In this document: positions 20,561-30,113 of the stretch, piece by piece
Layout: each line of letters starts with the position of its first letter
How positions within the stretch are numbered: the stretch's first letter is position 1
Assembly: GCF_030035675.1 (NCBI RefSeq)
Contig: NC_084482.1
Coordinates: 79,149,120 to 79,213,119, forward strand
Reading direction: 5' to 3'
DNA length: 64,000 nt
From: Rhineura floridana
Taxonomy: Eukaryota > Chordata > Lepidosauria > Squamata > Rhineuridae
Made by a program: the position numbers and the translations under genes
The notes under the pieces: model-generated
Databases searched by the model: none
What the model was told of the DNA's origin: nothing
Seen by the model: only the letters and a program-made list of their open reading frames with translations

Positions 20561-21772
20561 TGACCCCCAAACCTTTTTCAGAAGTGGCTTCAAGCTGGGG
20601 TGAATGGTCCCCGAGTTGACCCAAGATGCAGATAAATGGCTTCTCACTATATAGCTCTATCTTTGCCTCAGAAGCACCAGTGGCTGCAGCTGCTGATGTG
20701 GTTTCCATCACCAAGCTGAAGAGAAGTATCAGTCTATATAATTCAGAGATGTGTGGAGACCCAGAATGTGAGCTGGCATAAGATCCAGCATGTCCTTACC
20801 TTGAGCACTACTAGCTAGGACCATGCATCTATCAGATTTGTGGAGAAATAATAATCAAGGAGGTTTCACAATGGTGCGTAATTGGTTTGTACGCCCAGAT
20901 TATGTTTCAAAGCAGCAAGGAGATTCATCCTGCCAGTTCTCTAATCTGAAGTGATAGATAAAGTGCTAGGGAGAATGTCTTTGGTATATAGATCAATAGC
21001 TACTTCTTGTCAAGCAGCAAGTGATGCACTGTGTCCATTATGTTCATGATTAGTCTGTCACTATACAGTGGTTGCTACTCATGTACCTCCAGCCACGCCT
21101 GATCTACGTTGGGAAGATGTGAGAAGCACCGTAAGCCTGAATTGCAGTGACAAAGCTGATGCTCATTTCATAGCACATCATTTCTGCCTGGATGTGGAAT
21201 ATATTCTGACAAGTGAGAACATTTCTCATAATTACAAGCAAGGCTGGTGTCTCCTTCACAGACAGCCTAGCATGCTATGTTTGAAAGCTTTGTATGGCCT
21301 TTCAGTACTGTCTTCCCCACCTGAAACAGTGGTTCATTCTGCAGAGAGAGAAAATGGAGAACTGCTGCTGTTGCAGAGGCAGTACCCATTGTAGGGGGCC
21401 TGACTCCCCTCCAACCTGGGAGCTTAGTCAGGAGGCAGGGTAAGAAGCATGAGAGGCACTGAGGAAGCAGCCACTCCAACCCGGGTCACTGCACTGCCAC
21501 CCCAATCAAACCTACGGAAAGGCAACTGGAAGCTTCTCCAATGGGAGTCAGCAGTGTGTGTGTGGGGGGGGGGAAGAAAGCTATGCCAGGGAGCATGGGA
21601 GCAAGCTTAACTGCAGAAGGAACTCCACCTGCTACACCAAGTCCAGCTGAATGGTGGTCAGCCCAGGAGACAGCAGCACTCATGCAGTCTCATCACTCTA
21701 ATCTTGGTGGTTCATATGTGGAGACATCAGATCAAGGCGTTCACAAAGTTCTAAATGACTTACACTCCAAAT
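20561..21772. other. No gene seen
   Basis: Frames of 65-108 residues occur on both strands at 21068-21807 with no recognisable domain. A G-run lies at 21563-21573. No repeat family was identified. Confidence 0.4.
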
Positions 21773-22559
21773 ATCTGAAAGTCAGAACTTCCGGGAAGGA
21801 TTGCTGAGCTTGTGCCTGCCTCTGAGGCGAGCTCTCATCTCAGAGGAAGATTTTTCAGTTTTAAAACCAGCCAAAAGGTTTTTTTTGACTGGTAAAAACT
21901 TTCTCCCAGGCAAGGGAGAAACGAAGAGATTATCCACAAGCTTCGTTGTGTTTGTTGGGGGACTTGAATTCATTAGGAACGAAGGACTTGCCAGCAACGT
22001 CGGATGGAGCCAGGAATTTCAAGCAAGCTCAAACTGATTAAGCAAGACTTTTTTTTTCTTTAAAGAAAAACGTATTCTAACAGGCAAGCATTCTTCTATC
22101 TACTTCTTATCATTTTGTTATCGTTACAGTAAAAGAGATTTGTTAAAGGGTTGGCAACAAAGAATCCCTGGGTGAATTATAACTTTCTCTCATATACATG
22201 GAATTAAGGAGGAAGAAAATCGAAATAGCCTATCTTTGTTTTTTATTGCAAAAAGCTGGCATGGAATTGAGCATTTTAAAGATATAAACGGATGAGGGGC
22301 AACTAATCTAAAGAGGAAATCTGATTTTATGACATTTGAGACTATTTTTTCTGGTCTACTTTTTTTTTTGACGAATCAGCTTACTTTTTATGCCATTAAT
22401 TTTTTGGATGCTGTGAACTAAATTTGTTTTGCACTTTTGGACACATAAGAGATAAGGCGGCTTGTGCTGTCTAGAGGGTGATGTCAGCAGGCTTGGAGGA
22501 TTAACTCCTTTGTGACTGGAAAAAGAAATAAACTGTTCTTTGCTTGGGAATAGTTAAGA

Positions 22560-23285
22560 ATGACAATCAAGAAGGTGGCTGAGACTCTGGATGTACAGGA
22601 AGGGGTTCTCTATTTAGATATGTTTCAGAAAATAATGAATGAGATTAAGCTGGTGAGACAGGAGTTGAGACAGAGCAGACAAGAGATGAAAAGTGAATTT
22701 GGCAAAATGAGACAGGAGCTGATGGAAATTCAGGATTCTGTGAGAGGGGAGGTGGATGAGACCAAATATACGGCTGGACAAATAAAAGAAGATGAAAGAA
22801 AAATTAAAGGAAAGGTTCAAGCCCTGGAGATTGGAATAGATATATCAAATATGGACTTGGAAAAAGATTTGGTTTTTATGGCTGTGATGGATCACAAATA
22901 TCACTGTTTGGAATTCAGCGCTGTCCTTGAAGGAATTGGTGAAGAGATTAGAGATAAAGATATCAACGGTTCAAAAAAATTCCTGGATTGGAAGGATTTG
23001 ATGGAACTTGAAATGGAGAAAGTTTACAGAATTAATTCCAGATGTGTGACAATGGAAAAACTCTCGGGAGATGTGATGGTGCATTCTGTGGAAAGGAGAA
23101 GCAGAGATGCAGCTTTACAACAACATTTCAGTGGTACATTCGGAATTGACGGCAAGGAAATATTTGTGATGAAAGAAATTCCTATCAGACTTTTATTATA
23201 TGACTACTATGACTATGACAGCAAGATTATTATGGGTGCAAGGATGGAGATGGAAGATGGAATTAACACTGAGAATGGCTATTGA
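22560..23285 (+). CDS. L1 ORF1p-like protein, truncated form
   Basis: An intact 241-residue frame. Residues ~20-112 are Gln/Glu/Lys-rich with heptad character (MFQKIMNEIKLVRQELRQSR), as in the coiled coil through which L1 ORF1p trimerises. Residues ~113-211 resemble the ORF1p RRM-like RNA-binding domain: YHCLEFSAVLEGIGEEIRDK, FLDWKDLMELEMEKVYRINS and LQQHFSGTFGIDGKEIFVMK, ending in IPIRLL. The usual C-terminal domain after this point is missing and a ~30-residue tail rich in Tyr, Asp and Met replaces it. Copy 2 has the same tail sequence at the DNA level, so this is the family's own end. ORF1p coats L1 RNA; whether this form still binds RNA is unknown. Start chosen at the ATG matching MAIKKVAENL in copy 2. 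Confidence 0.75.
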   Translation: MTIKKVAETLDVQEGVLYLDMFQKIMNEIKLVRQELRQSRQEMKSEFGKMRQELMEIQDSVRGEVDETKYTAGQIKEDERKIKGKVQALEIGIDISNMDLEKDLVFMAVMDHKYHCLEFSAVLEGIGEEIRDKDINGSKKFLDWKDLMELEMEKVYRINSRCVTMEKLSGDVMVHSVERRSRDAALQQHFSGTFGIDGKEIFVMKEIPIRLLLYDYYDYDSKIIMGARMEMEDGINTENGY

Positions 23286-23346
23286 AACTACTGGACCTAG
23301 CAGACTTGATGAGATGGATTAATTGACATGTTTATTTGGAGAAAAA

Positions 23347-23406
23347 TCGATGGATATATTTCTCAAGGAGTGGAAGCCTCTCTTTGACTTTTTGCGGAAG
23401 GAATAA
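23347..23406 (+). pseudogene. Residual L1 ORF2 C-terminal codons
   Basis: One frame reads SMDIFLKEWKPLFDFLRKE and then a stop. This is the style of the last residues of reptile L1 ORF2. The equivalent in copy 2 reads LIDIFLKELKPLFDFLWKE and stop. Upstream codons of ORF2 are absent from both copies, which places the family's deletion between the ORF1 RRM end and this point. Confidence 0.6.
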
Positions 23407-23889
23407 AGTAATGTTAATGAGATTTGATGATTAATTAAGATAACTACTGGAGGAAAGTGATTTTGTAATATATTAAGAGACAGGTTTGTTATATATTATA
23501 GATCTATAACTGATCTGCGACAAATCGCAAGTCAATATTTTATTTTATTGTATTAGTTATTAATTTGTTTTTGTTTTGTTTTGTTTTGTTCTGTTCTGTT
23601 TTGTTTTCTGAAACTTTGAATAAAAATTAATGATAAAAAAAAAATCTGAAAGTCCTCCCTTCCTTCCCTGCAGGCCTTCTTGGGTGTTAAGGTCTACAGA
23701 GGGGGCTCTCTTGGCAGTTCTGCCACCCTAGGAATTTGGGGGATTGCAATCTGGGAGAGGGCATTTTCTGTGGAAGCCCCTAAGCTGTAGAATTCTGTCA
23801 TGTTCTGGTCTGGTGCTGGAGCCCCCAAGCAAGGCAGGAGTTGCAGGACCACAGATATCTCTGAGTGAACAATCTGACAAAAATTTAGA

Positions 23890-24150
23890 GCAAACTGAGC
23901 CTTTCTGCCCCAAGACTACCTCTCCCAGTCTTTGCACCCTTGAGGGTAACTTATCCCAGTATCCTAGAGACACAGGCCACTTCTTCATAGGAGGCACTGG
24001 GAATTGTAGCTCTGTGGAGAGTAGGGGTCTCCTAATAACTCTCGGCACCCTTAACAAACCACAGTTCCTATTATTCTTTGGGAGAGGGCATGACTGTTTA
24101 AAGCGGTATGATAGTGCTTTAAATGTATAGTGCAGATGAGGCCAGAATCT
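23890..24150. mobile_element. Palindromic MITE, degraded
   Basis: Contains 'cactgggaattgtagctctg' and the facing 'cttaacaaaccacagttcct', then 'gctttaaatgtatagtgcag'. Related to the MITEs at 9299 and 17500. Confidence 0.55.
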
Positions 24151-24184
24151 TGATTGGTGGTGGATTCTGTGGTCATGACAAATT

Positions 24185-24345
24185 TGCTCCCCACAATCTT
24201 TACCCTGATTTTTGATGTCTGAGATATATATTTTAGCATCTTCCCTATTCTGATTGCAAATTATTTTAACTGGTTTTATTGTATTTTTACATTCTTGTAA
24301 ACTGTCCTGGGACCTTATGGTGAAAGGCAGGTAAGAAATCAGCAT
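24185..24345 (+). mobile_element. L2-type LINE 3' end
   Basis: A T-rich 3' UTR ends with 'ctgtcctgggaccttatgg' and 'gaaaggcaggtaagaaat', followed by a degraded CATCAT terminal repeat. It matches the end of the L2 copy at 44390-47190. Confidence 0.65.
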
Positions 24346-26026
24346 CATCATATGTTCGTACTACTCGCCTAGATCAAGGACATGCAGTCTAATTCTTACT
24401 CAGGCAGAAACTTTACATAGTACTACTCCAGTGAAGTATCTGAAGCATACTTATCTCTATTGTTTTACTGATTGCTTATCTGTGTTACCTACCTGTAGTT
24501 TCTGTTTACCTTTCCCTTATGTTGTGATTAAAGAAGACAGAAGGAAGCCTTATATTTTCTACTTTTTCTTTGTGAAGGAGACAATTGCAAGGCCACGATA
24601 TACCCATCATACAAGAAAATGTGTCTTTCTCACCCTGCATGTGCAAGTAGAGATTTATTTAAGGAGATTTATTTAAGGAGAGAGATCTATGCTGCAAGAG
24701 CTAAAGCCCCCAACAGAATGGAATGGGCCATCAGAGCTGGCATGGCTCTAGCAGGGCATTTTCTACTGTCCAATGCCAACACTAAAATGCCTGGGCCATA
24801 TAAAGTCATAAACAGCCAAATATAAATGTTTCCCTATATCTGTGTCTCTGTCATGTTGAAGCTAATATGATGGGCAGGAGGAAGTGTAGAACCTCTTCTG
24901 ATGTGACTTAGTGCTCACTGGGGAAGTGGTAGCAATTACCAGAGTCTGGTATGGCATGGTAAATCAAATCAAATCAGGACTCCGGGCAGCTTTCAATGGA
25001 CCCTAGTGGCTGACCTTTGGAAGATGTTGTCTCAGCAAAGCATCAGAGGGATCCAAAGGCTTAAGAAGGCTGGCAGGTCCTTCTCTCCCAGAGGTTACAC
25101 ATACACAACCTGTCTTCAGTACTTAAAGAACCGATAGCTGATTCTGCTCCTGCATGGCTATAGAACAGAAGAAGTCACTTGCAGAGAATGAGGGTGATGG
25201 GAGAGCCAAATCCTCAGGGCAGGGTAGGGTAGGGTAGAAAGGGATACTAAGGGCTCCCCAATGAGTGGGGTGACTTGGAAGTAATCAAAATCCAAGACCT
25301 ACTCAGGGTGACAACTGGGAAGTGGATCCAGGAGACATGACACTTAGGGGAAGGAACAGTGCCAGTTCTGGGGCATGCTAGTGCAACATGAACTCAAATG
25401 ACCCCCCCTCCCTGAGTGGGTACACATCCTCCCTATTGTCACTGCTGTCCATTTGCTTGCCCTGGGACCAATCTGCAGCACCACCCAAAGGGAGACACTG
25501 TGGAAGTTGTTGCCGCTTCTGGCTCTTGTCATTGCCCAGATGCTGAGAGTCGGCAGTTGAACAGGCAGTGCAGCAAGGAAGAGGTGGGGAGTAAAGGGTC
25601 CAGGGTCAGCAGTAGCTTCCATGATGCCCAGCAATGCAAACCTCTGACACCATTCCTAGAAGGGGCAATGTTTCAGTTTTCCCCCTCCCTCCCTCCCTTT
25701 TTCTATTGACACTGGACTCAAACCTTGCCAAGAATTATGGGGCATGTTCTGGCCAAGGCAGAAGCATGCCTGACTTCCTGACCAAACTGAGGGCACTGGC
25801 AGGAATTGTAGAAAGGGTAGGGGCATGGGAAGGCCCATCATATCCCTGTAACCCTCCGTCTAGCTTTCCCCATCCCAGGCATAAAGCACCTTCAACAGAT
25901 GCCTCAGGGTCCCATCTTTCCTTGTAAACCCCCAAGGAAGCATTTACTCAGCCTCCATAATACCATGGCTTCTTCCACACTTTCTCCTGAAATTGCTATT
26001 CCTTGTACACTCTCTTTAAATGGAGC
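24346..26026. other. No gene seen
   Basis: Short frames of 60-97 residues, several overlapping on both strands at 25344-25940, show no domain. A small duplication 'agatttatttaaggag' occurs at 24651-24683 and a (GGGTA)n run at 25225-25240. No repeat family identified. Confidence 0.4.
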
Positions 26027-26378
26027 ATCTACCTCAGGGGTGGGGAGCCTTTTTCAGTCCCATATACCAAGGGTGGGAAATCTGCTGGGGCCCACATGCC
26101 AGTCCTGGGCGGGACCAGAAACAAAAGTGGGTGCAACAACAAATGCAAATTTTACCTTTGTTCATTTGGCTAGTTTTGACCTGCCCCTCTTTCCTTCATT
26201 CAGATGTGAAACGCATTGTCAGAGTTGAAGGGCACATTCCAGCCAAGTAAAAACACTTGGGGTGCAAAGAAGGACTAGTGAAGGATGTGGCCTGGAGAGA
26301 GTTCCAAGGGCCAGACAGAGAGGCATAAAGGGCCACATTTGGCCCCTGGGTCGCAGGTTCCCCATCCCTGATCTATAT
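26027..26378. mobile_element. Non-autonomous hAT element
   Basis: The element proper is 26035-26370. Ends are 'caggggtggggagcct' and 'aggttccccatccctg', an inverted pair with CAG/CTG termini. Flanking 8 bp direct repeats are ATCTACCT and ATCTATAT (two differences), consistent with an aged hAT TSD. No transposase frame. Confidence 0.75.
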
Positions 26379-26479
26379 GAGGGAGAAGGATGAGTACTTG
26401 AATAGCCTCTGATTTACTCCAGTGCCAGTTTTTCTTCTCATCAGGGCTTTAATTACTGATTTTTCTCTTATTATTCTTT

Positions 26480-26660
26480 TTTTTCTTTTACTAGCAAAAC
26501 AGTGCCATAAAAAGTCTCTTTTCATCTGCTCAACCACCACTGAGTAGTCTCTGCAGGACTATTCAGTGGTGGAGATGAAAGCTTATTTCTCTGCCAACAT
26601 TGCATCTATGTAGAGTTGACCAATGGAGCTTTTCCAGGTAATATACAGCTGTCTTCATCA
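26480..26660 (+). mobile_element. L2 ORF2 fragment, strongly degraded
   Basis: The words 'ttatttctctgccaacattg' and 'ggagcttttccaggta' parallel 46035-46095 of the longer plus-strand L2 ('ttcttctctgccaccattgt', 'cagagcttttctga'). No open frame remains. Confidence 0.45.
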
Positions 26661-26719
26661 GGCTCCACTGGAGGACTTGTGAGAGAGCTCAGTAGCCCAT
26701 TATGAATAATTTGCAAGAC

Positions 26720-26790
26720 ACTTTATTTATTTATTTATTTATATCCTGCCCTTCCTCCTAGCAGGAGCCCAGGGTGGCAAGCAGCCTAGG
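26720..26790 (-). mobile_element. L2-type 3' tail with (TTTA)n
   Basis: (TTTA)n at 26722-26742 is followed by 'tatcctgcccttcctcc' and 'agcaggagcccagggtgg', the complement of an L2-type terminus. Confidence 0.7.
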
Positions 26791-26944
26791 GTTGCTCAGG
26801 ATTTCAGTTCAGTTTTCAGTTCAGGAATATTTTTGGATCTGCTTTTATTCCTAGATGCTCAGGTGGTCACTGTGGTCAAGAGTGCTTTTGTTCTTCTTCA
26901 GCTGGTATGCCAGCTGTATCTGTTCCTGATGCAGTCAGGTCTAT

Positions 26945-27070
26945 CCATGACCATTCATTCATTCATTCATTCATTCATTCATTCATTCATTCATTCATTC
27001 ATTCATTCAGTATATATTTATCTTCAGCCTGCCCTTCATTACATTTTCCAACGCAGGTTACAATATTATG
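26945..27070 (-). mobile_element. L2-type 3' tail with long (CATT)n microsatellite
   Basis: About 14 perfect ATTC tetranucleotides (26950-27008) are joined to a degraded L2-type tail ('cagcctgcccttcattac'). The open frames of Ser-Phe-Ile-His repeats across it are artefacts of the microsatellite. Confidence 0.7.
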
Positions 27071-27539
27071 TTTGTTTTTTTTAAAAAAAGATTCAGCTAG
27101 ACTACCATAATATGTGGTATTGCCAATCACCACAAGAATCTTGATGTACGAGGAGATTAGAAATGGCATGTGAATGGCCTCTGTACCCCCTAATTACTGC
27201 CCCAAACCCCTGATTTATAGGGGTGCTGATTGCTTTTGAACTCTGTTACTGCTTAGAATTGAAGTCTAAGACACTCAAAATGCAGGCTCCTTGACACAGT
27301 CACAGCATTTGGGAAGTTTCCCTATGCCTCTGTGCTCAAAACAACACAGTCTGGGAAATTTTTGCTCAGTAACCAAAACAGTGCAGCTTGTCCCATGCTT
27401 CTGCTCTGTCAGGTGGGATTGTTTACAGGTTTCTCAAGCTTTGCAGGGATGATGACCTAATTGTCTTATGAACATTCTCACTTGGCTAATGTAAACAAGT
27501 AGCCTGATAATGAAAACAAGCAAGCAACCTTGAGAATGC
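27071..27539. other. No gene seen
   Basis: AT-rich sequence without an identifiable repeat. Inverted words 'cttgagaatgcagctgcatt' lie at its right edge (27530-27555). Confidence 0.4.
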
Positions 27540-28125
27540 AGCTGCATTCTCAAGACCAAGATGTCATGAGGACAGGATCAGGAGACATCACCTAAGGGGG
27601 AACCAGCTACCCGAATGATGGGATGATAGTGATCTAATAGGTGTAAGGTGCCCTCTCCCATGGGGTCTTTGGGGGATAGATACAGGACCCTTAGATGAGG
27701 GAGCTTAAGCCTCCAGGGGGCTAACATAGCCCCAAGATACCAACCAAACCAAGCCTCCAGGGGCTGAAGAAGCCTCAAGAAACCATCAGGAAACGTCAAA
27801 AAGCAATATCAAGAAGATTGAAGACTCAACTCCTCCCAGGCAAGATTTATTATAGTGCTGTTAGGAGGTTTCCAGCACCAAGTGAGACAGATGTCAGATA
27901 AGAGCACTTAGAGGCAGAGTGGTGGTGGTAACATGTTAGCTACTCAGTTTCATTTTAGCTGTTTGTAATCCTGCTCTAACGGTTATTTAGCTCCATTTTA
28001 GTTGTTTGTATCTCTGTGCTGTAATAAACCCTTCATTTCCCCAGAGCCAGCTGTGTTCATGATCTTTTTGAAATTCTGAACTCAATAGTCTTATGCTTGG
28101 GGAGGGGCTAAGCATTTGGCGTTAC
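27540..28125 (+). mobile_element. Possible solo LTR relic (fossil)
   Basis: The segment ends with an AATAAA-containing stretch (28022-28030) and a ~90 bp tail that finishes 'tttggcgttaca', the layout of the R-U5 part of an LTR. No internal gene is adjacent. It appears to be an old, broken solo LTR. Family and exact ends are uncertain. Confidence 0.35.
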
Positions 28126-28302
28126 ATATGTTCTTTATGGGGCTGCCCTGGGAGACATCTTGAGAACTTTGGTTAATGCCGAATTATGCCACAAAACCTT
28201 TGACCAGTACCAAGTGTTGGGATCATGTTATCCCCTTATTGTATTGGCTATACTGGCTACCAGTCTGTTTATGAGTACAGTTCAATGTACTGGTTATTAA
28301 AG

Positions 28303-28966
28303 CCCTAAACTAGTCCTGTGCCAAAATTTGTCCTCCAATTTCTCAAAAGATTTCATCTTCTACAAAAGAAACTTCAGGTTTTCTGCCTCTTTCTTAGATC
28401 TTTAGAATTTCTCTAGAATGTCAGTGGGTGCAGCATTGGGCTTATTGTGACTGTGGCTGTGGGTGGTGTGTTTCTCTCCTCCCCCCTGCAATTAAACATT
28501 TCTCCAGCACTCTGCAGCCTTCTCAACTATCTGCTCTTCCTGGTCTTGAAAAAACCCTGTGGGTTTTCCACTGGCTCTTAAGTGAAGCATGGAAAGGCTG
28601 ACTAAGATTGGCCAGGTCACAGGCCCTTTTTAAAAGGCATGTCCAGACCAGAGCTTGTAAAAGTTCCTTTTTTGAACTACAACTCCCATCAGCCCAATCC
28701 AGTCACCATGCTGACTGGGGCTGATGGGAGTTTCAGTTTAAAAAAGTAACTTTTCCAAGCTCTGGTCCAGACCATGCTTACAAAGAACCCTCTGCCACAT
28801 TGAAATCAAGAGAATCACAACAAAAGGCATGTACCCCACCCACGAGATTTTTTTCAAAAAGTTCTCTCACCTTTGACAATTTTTGAATACAGTTTCTGTT
28901 CTCAAAAATTGGGGAAGAAGGGGGGGACAGCAGAGGATAATTTTTTGGCATAGCTCTACCCTAGAC
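28303..28966. mobile_element. hAT-like element inserted in L2, 8 bp TSD
   Basis: The element proper is 28311-28958. Ends are 'tagtcctgtgccaaaatt' and 'attttttggcatagctcta', inverted repeats. The 8 bp direct repeats CCCTAAAC and CCCTAGAC flank it and are themselves L2 sequence, since L2 carries one copy of this octamer at this point. No transposase frame in 648 bp. Confidence 0.85.
28641..28772. mobile_element. 116 bp palindromic hAT MITE with perfect 8 bp TSD
   Basis: The element proper is 28649-28764. Ends are 'cagagcttgtaaaagttcc' and 'aacttttccaagctctg'. The direct repeat GTCCAGAC is perfect at 28641-28648 and 28765-28772. It sits inside the hAT element at 28311-28958. Confidence 0.9.
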
Positions 28967-29400
28967 AGCTTGGGACCAGGGGCAGGTTGTTGAACATTCA
29001 ACTCCTCTCATGTGAATTGCCCACTCTTTAAGATATTGATAAGAGCCTCTTGTGTGTTCCACTGACTTCTGAGGCACAGCAGGTGGCAAAACACAAGGGC
29101 TTTTTCTTTGACAGCACCTTTTATGTGGAAGGAGAGGTTAGATTTTTATCTCCTTGTCTGTTCTGCTGATGTCTGAAGACATATGTTTTCCAGCAAAATT
29201 TTGGGTCTACTGCTGGCTAGAATACCTTTGGGTTTTAAAAATTCTGACTATCTTGGGTTTTGGCTTTGATGTCATTTCAGCATTGTGTGTTCTTTGTTAT
29301 ACTGCTGTATCGTAATCAACCGTAATATTTGTTAGCCACTTTTGAACATCTCTGTTGGGAGAGGAAATTGTGGGATAAAAAATATATATCAGTAGATGGA

Positions 29401-30113
29401 AAGCAGATACACAATGCTGGCAGGGCGGTGGGAGGGAGAGAGATGTGCCAGCTGCCCTGAGCGCTTTACAGGGGACTGTAAATGTAACACACAAAGGAAT
29501 AATTACATATTTTGTTCCATTCCTAAACAGTTCTTACAGTTAGGGAAACCTTCCTTCCCCACCTTTTTTCTTGACATCTCCCCTAACACTTGATAACTAT
29601 CACCATAACCCCAGAAAAGCATTGTCATAGCCAGCTTTAAGTCATAACCTTCAGTTAATATTGTTGCTCCACCAGAGACAGGCATGTTTAGGAGGTGTGC
29701 TGTGGATTCTATTGACATAAGATTTGTATTCAAATGCAAATGTTACACATTAATGCATGCTTCAGCTATTGCATGTATGATACATTAAAAACTAATGATT
29801 TGCTCATTGCCCAAAAGATAAGTAATTTGGAAGAGTGCATAAGAATTTTCTTGCTGAAATAGAAAGCCCCATCTCCTTCTCTCTCCAATGATGGTTAGCC
29901 AGATGCCCCAGAAAGCTCAGATGTAGGGCACCCCAACATCTGGCAATACTGCCTGTGAACATTGAGTTCCCTTTAGCTGTCATGGCTGATGAGCGCTAAA
30001 TCTATGGCAAAGGAGATGCCTGAGGCCTGGTTAACAGAAGTACAGTCACTTGATTATTGTACAGACTAGCAGCTAAAATGTGTGAACTGAATCCATTTAA
30101 GAAGTACTGCACT
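29401..30113. other. No gene seen
   Basis: Unassigned AT-rich sequence. Frames up to 78 residues have no motif. Confidence 0.4.

Larger units (their letters stand above)
21773..23654 (+). mobile_element. HAL1-like L1 derivative, copy 1
   Basis: The element proper is about 21784-23643, flanked by the 11 bp direct repeat ATCTGAAAGTC (21773-21783 and 23644-23654). It begins 'agaacttccgggaagg', the same 5' terminus as copy 2 at 30133-32056, so both are full-length at the 5' end. The order is a ~775 bp 5' UTR, an L1 ORF1-like frame (22560-23285), a remnant of the last codons of L1 ORF2 (to 23406), then a ~235 bp 3' UTR ending in poly-A. Nearly all of ORF2 is absent. Copy 2 has the same organisation, so the deletion belongs to the family and is not private damage. 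Confidence 0.85.
28128..29400 (+). mobile_element. L2-clade LINE fragment, host of a nested insertion
   Basis: 28190-28310 encodes HWLPV-like YWLPVCL and FNVLVIKALN of the ORF2 C-terminal region. The reading resumes at 28967 with 'agcttgggaccagggg' (SLGPG, as in KALYGLGPGYL of copy A). It then runs through degraded ORF2 and a 3' UTR ending near 'ggataaaaaatatatatc' at 29370-29390. The break between KALN and SLGPG is filled by a hAT insertion. Confidence 0.75.
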
